Assembly: GCF_022627325.1 (NCBI RefSeq) | Contig: NZ_JAETZZ010000007.1 | Location: forward strand, 1 to 64,000 | Reading direction: 5' to 3' | Origin: Pseudomonas putida | GTDB taxonomy: Bacteria; Pseudomonadota; Gammaproteobacteria; Pseudomonadales; Pseudomonadaceae | DNA length: 64,000 nucleotides | Shown: one piece after another, positions 60,902 to 64,000 of the stretch | Layout: every line of letters begins with the position of its first letter | How positions within the stretch are numbered: position 1 is the first letter of the stretch | Program-made: the position numbers and the translations under genes | Notes under the pieces: model-generated | Told to the model about the DNA's origin: nothing | Databases searched by the model: none | The model's input: only the letters and a program-made list of their open reading frames with translations

Positions 60902-61078
60902 GGGGATGTCTCCGTTATTGTTCTTGTTTAAACGAGCGCAGTCGAACACAGTAGATAGGATGTCGTACAACTACATTTTGTTTTCAAATGTGTCTAAGTA
61001 TTACAGGTTTTAGGTAACGCCTTGTCGCTACGGGTGTCGCGAGCAGTTGCTTTGAATATGCCAGGATCCTGCAAATGC

Positions 61079-61101
61079 AAAAGGCCGCTTGCACGGCCTT
61101 G
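61079..61101 (-). terminator. Terminator of DUF2790 gene
   Basis: Read on the minus strand, AAGGCCG and CGGCCTT flank a six-base loop and are followed by TTTGC. It lies 20 bases past the DUF2790 stop. Confidence 0.75.
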
Positions 61102-61120
61102 TTCGATCTTGCATGGGCAT

Positions 61121-61381
61121 TCAGTTCTGGTTGCCTTGAGCGTTATCGGGCTGGTAGTAGCGAATGCTCCGGACTTGGCCAGTGCTGTCTCGGTAGGTCA
61201 TGGTAGCGGTGCTTGGCTGGCCCTGGATCGTGGCCGAGGGGGCCAGGCTGATCACTTGCGCGATGTCCAGGTTCATGCCGTAGTGGTAGGGCGTCGCTTC
61301 GGTGGACTGAGCAAAGGTACCGGCACTGGTGCCCAGTGCAAGGGTGGCGAGGGTGAGTGCGAATACGGTGCGAAGGGTCAT
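61121..61381 (-). CDS. DUF2790 periplasmic protein
   Basis: This is an 86-residue protein with a Sec signal peptide (MTLRTVFALTLATLALGTSA, cleavage after TFAQ or similar). The mature part has the DUF2790 pattern: TPYHYGMNLDIAQVISL, then ATMTYRDSTGQVRSIRYYQP. This family is nearly confined to Pseudomonas and often responds to copper or stress, but its function is unknown. ATG at 61381 follows GGAGAACGACC. It is a single-gene unit with its own terminator. Confidence 0.9.
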   Translation of the reverse strand: MTLRTVFALTLATLALGTSAGTFAQSTEATPYHYGMNLDIAQVISLAPSATIQGQPSTATMTYRDSTGQVRSIRYYQPDNAQGNQN

Positions 61382-61520
61382 GGTCGTTCTCCAGATTCAG
61401 TAAGGGGTGGCGACGATTGCTTTCTGTCTGGAGCTAATATTGCGCGCTATTATTTTGCGCACAAAATATATTGCCGCTATGGGTAGTATTGAGTGCGCAT
61501 ATGAAGGGCCCGCCGGATGG

Positions 61521-63011
61521 CTAGTGACTTCCGGGCCGGTACTGCAGGGCTTCGGCCAGGTGCGCCCTGGCAATCGTACTGGCCCCCTCCAGGTCAGCCA
61601 GCGTGCGGGCCACCTTCAACAGCCTGTGGGCGGCGCGCAGGGAAAGTGTCAGGCGCTCGCAGGCACTCTCCAGCCAGGCCTGGTCGGCAGCGCACAATTC
61701 GCAGTGCCGGCGCAGCCCCTCGAGGTCCAGAAACGCATTGGCACAGCCTTGCCGCCGGTACTGCACCTCGCGTGCCTCGGCCACCTGGGCGGCCACATCG
61801 GCGCTTGTCTCGCCGCAAGGTTGGTTGTTGAGCGTGGTGGTTTCACGCGCCACGGTAAGGTGCAGATCGATGCGGTCCAGCAGCGGGCCGGAAAGCTTGT
61901 TGCGGTAGCGCTGGATCTGTTCGGTGCTGCAGCGGCAGCGGCCGGTGGGGTCGCCCAGGTAGCCGCAAGGGCAGGGGTTCATGGCCGCCACCAGTTGGAA
62001 ACGCGCCGGAAAGCGTACTTTGTCCCGTGCCCGGGCAATCACGATCTCGCCAGACTCCAGCGGCTCGCGAAGCACCTCAAGTACACGACGCTCAAACTCC
62101 GGCAATTCATCGAGAAACAGTACCCCATGGTGCGCCAAGGTGATTTCACCTGGTTGCGGCCGGCTGCCTCCGCCGACCAGCGCGGGCCCGGACGCTGAGT
62201 GGTGCGGATGGCGAAACGGCCGTTGCGGCCAGCTATCAAGGGGTTTGTGCCCGCTTACCGACTGGATGGCTGCCACTTCCAGCGCTTCATGTTCATCCAG
62301 CGGCGGCAGCAGGCCGGGCAGGCGGCTGGCGAGCAGTGTCTTGCCCGTGCCGGGCGGGCCGGTGAACAGCAGGTTATGAGCACCTGAGGCCGCCAGCAGT
62401 AACGCACGCTTGGCGGCTACCTGGCCCTGCACCTCGCTGAGGTCGGGGTAAGGGCGGCTGTGCAGCAATAGACCGTTAGCGGCAAAGGGAGGCAGAGGTA
62501 CCTGGCCGTTGAGGTGCGCCACCAGTTCCAGCAGGTGCCCCACCGCGTACACCACCAGCCCACCCGCCAGGCTCGCCTCTTCGGCGTTTTCCCGTGGCAC
62601 TACCAATGCCCGGCCAGCCTCGCGCGCCGCCAGTGCCGCAGGCAGCACGCCCTGAACCGGGCGCAGCTTGCCAGACAGCGCCAGTTCGCCCAGGCATTCG
62701 ATATCGGTCAGTGTGGCCACCGGCACCTGACCGTCAGCGGCAAGGATGCCCAGGGCGATGGCCAGGTCGTAGCGCCCGCCATCCTTAGGTAGGTCTGCCG
62801 GTGCCAGGTTCTGGGTGATGCGCCTTTGCGGGTAGTTCAGCCCGGAGTTGACGATGGCGCTGCGCACCCGGTCCTTGCTTTCCTTGACCGTGGTTTCGGG
62901 CAGGCCGACCAGTGTGAGATTGGGCAGCCCGTTGGCCAGGTGAGTTTCGACGCTGACCGCCGGTGCCTGCACGCCAACCTGGGCGCGGCTGTGGACGAGG
63001 GCAAGGGACAT
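61521..63011 (-). CDS. comM: ComM/YifB-family Mg-chelatase-like AAA+ helicase
   Basis: This 496-residue AAA+ protein promotes branch migration during natural transformation in species that are competent. ATG at 63011 (MSLALVHSRAQVGVQAPAVS) gives the usual start. An N-terminal ChlI/Lon-like domain covers ~20-140. Walker A GPPGTGKTLLASRL, Walker B GVLFLDELPEFERRVLEVLR, the Cys-rich loop AAMNPCPCGYLGDPTGRCRC and C-terminal Mg_chelatase_C are all present. It is full length. The frame to 63059 adds 16 unlikely residues. Confidence 0.96.
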   Translation of the reverse strand: MSLALVHSRAQVGVQAPAVSVETHLANGLPNLTLVGLPETTVKESKDRVRSAIVNSGLNYPQRRITQNLAPADLPKDGGRYDLAIALGILAADGQVPVATLTDIECLGELALSGKLRPVQGVLPAALAAREAGRALVVPRENAEEASLAGGLVVYAVGHLLELVAHLNGQVPLPPFAANGLLLHSRPYPDLSEVQGQVAAKRALLLAASGAHNLLFTGPPGTGKTLLASRLPGLLPPLDEHEALEVAAIQSVSGHKPLDSWPQRPFRHPHHSASGPALVGGGSRPQPGEITLAHHGVLFLDELPEFERRVLEVLREPLESGEIVIARARDKVRFPARFQLVAAMNPCPCGYLGDPTGRCRCSTEQIQRYRNKLSGPLLDRIDLHLTVARETTTLNNQPCGETSADVAAQVAEAREVQYRRQGCANAFLDLEGLRRHCELCAADQAWLESACERLTLSLRAAHRLLKVARTLADLEGASTIARAHLAEALQYRPGSH

Positions 63012-63235
63012 GGACGCTCCGTTGTCGCGAATAGGGGCCGCTTCGTGCGGTATTGCCAAGCATAGCGAGGCTCAGGAGGCCAGGAGCAAGAAGAGTGCAT
63101 CCTCGTTTTTCACGTCATTACAAAAATGGATCCAATAACTTTGCACCCGGCAAATCTATGGCTTAGTGTTTAAACGTTACTTTCCTGCCATCGGATGGCA
63201 ATGCATCGCCTGCAAATGGACTTGAGGTACTGCCC

Positions 63236-64000
63236 GTGCAATCACTCACTCGCACCCGCCAGCAGATCCTGGAACGGGTCAAGGCCAATGAGTTCACTGA
63301 ACTCAACCGTTTCTTCGATACCCTTCAGGCGCAGTGGCGGCAAGCGCGCCCTGGGGAGTGCCCGGCCTACCTTGAGGCCGTTCAGGGGTACATGCTGGTC
63401 GACTGGGATGTCGAAGGCAGCAAGGCCCTGACCCAGCGCCTCAACGCTTGGATCGAAGCCTGCCCCAAGGCCTATCACCCCCAGGTGGCCATGGGCTTTC
63501 ACTGCTTCAATCGTGCTTGCCATATTCGCGGTACGGCTCCCGCCCATGAGGTGTCTGCAGCGCGCTGGCTGGCCGCCGAGCAAGCCTGCGAAATGGCTGC
63601 GGCGCACTTTCTGAGGGCCATCGAGCGATGCGCGCAGCCCGTAGCGGCGGCGATCGGTATGTTGCAGATCAGTGCGCACTTTCGTGAGCCAGGCTGGCTG
63701 GTGGAGCTGTTTCATGGCCGGCCGGCGCGCTTTCGGCCCAGTGCCCATGCCGATGTCGAAGTGCAGGAGGCCGCTGCACCGTTGCTGGTCAAATATGGAC
63801 TGGCACCGCTGGTCGAGCTGCCGCACGTGTTGCCTTCGTGCCTGAGTTTGCGCCCGCTCGCCGAGCAGGGGTCTGCGCGGGACTACTGGTTGCGGCATGC
63901 CTTGAACGGGTTCCCTGGCTGTTTCGAGGCGGTCGAGGCCTATGCCAGCTACCTGACACCCCGTTGGGGCGGTAGCTATGAGGCCATCGATGCCGTGGCC
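63236..64000 (+). CDS. DUF4034-domain protein, 3' end outside window
   Basis: From GTG at 63236 an open frame of 255 codons runs off the window (QSLTRTRQQILERVKANEFT...TPRWGGSYEAIDAVA). GAGG eight bases upstream is a plausible ribosome site. The early LNRFFDTLQAQWRQA and the late YLTPRWGGSYE match the DUF4034 proteins of Pseudomonas, which have Sel1/TPR-like helical repeats after this region. No signal peptide is evident. It is divergent from comM. Function unknown. Confidence 0.75.
   Translation, partial: MQSLTRTRQQILERVKANEFTELNRFFDTLQAQWRQARPGECPAYLEAVQGYMLVDWDVEGSKALTQRLNAWIEACPKAYHPQVAMGFHCFNRACHIRGTAPAHEVSAARWLAAEQACEMAAAHFLRAIERCAQPVAAAIGMLQISAHFREPGWLVELFHGRPARFRPSAHADVEVQEAAAPLLVKYGLAPLVELPHVLPSCLSLRPLAEQGSARDYWLRHALNGFPGCFEAVEAYASYLTPRWGGSYEAIDAVA

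Overview
The window is chromosomal DNA of a Pseudomonas, most likely the P. putida group. Gene order (interrupted radC, rpmB-rpmG, kauB-type ALDH, dadR/dadA/dadX, pauR-type regulator, cytochrome c5, xpt, rep, GGDEF/EAL, MATE, then hglS / LysR / amaB-amaA, later comM) matches from memory the P. putida region around PP_5257-PP_5284 and partly P. aeruginosa PA5293-PA5319. GC-rich codon use, C-minus L33, DUF2790 and DUF4034 proteins and many P. putida-type REP palindromes agree. No database search was run.

Bases 1 to about 6800 are a lower-GC mobile island. It holds the 3' end of an IS66-family transposase, an XRE regulator divergent from an unknown gene, and an overlapping minus-strand operon of three tyrosine recombinases plus a small HTH/coiled-coil protein. 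That operon is the ginABCD signature of GInt elements. The island abuts the last ~54 codons of radC, broken just at the JAB-domain HNHPSG motif, so radC is the inferred integration target.

From 7 to 34 kb lies conserved core: an orphan peptide-binding protein, rpmB/rpmG, polyamine-related genes (kauB-type ALDH, cupin, FAD oxidase, pauR-type repressor), alanine catabolism (dadR, dadA, dadX), a MocR regulator, cytochrome c5, a CoA-transferase-family enzyme, xpt, Rep helicase, a c-di-GMP phosphodiesterase-like protein, a MATE pump with divergent LysR, and a chemoreceptor. From 34 to 39.6 kb is lysine catabolism: amaA (pipecolate oxidase), amaB (semialdehyde dehydrogenase), a LysR regulator and hglS (2-oxoadipate to 2-hydroxyglutarate), the D-lysine/2-aminoadipate route.

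From 39.7 to 52.6 kb is more accessory: a cyclic-nucleotide-type MscS channel, three paralogous YcaC-like cysteine hydrolases (two almost identical in DNA, sharing an upstream block), an ABM-domain membrane protein, an alpha/beta hydrolase, a Tat-exported YtcJ-like amidohydrolase, LysR and AraC regulators and a Kef-type antiporter. From 52.8 to 59.5 kb is the most unusual unit: a 1685-residue protein combining a degenerate Ser/Thr kinase domain, a STAND/AAA ATPase, a long helical region, GAF and histidine kinase, divergent from a response regulator with a DNA-binding domain on each side of its receiver, followed by an overlapping single-domain receiver. The window ends with a non-canonical NRAMP-family protein, a DUF2790 protein, comM and a truncated DUF4034 gene.
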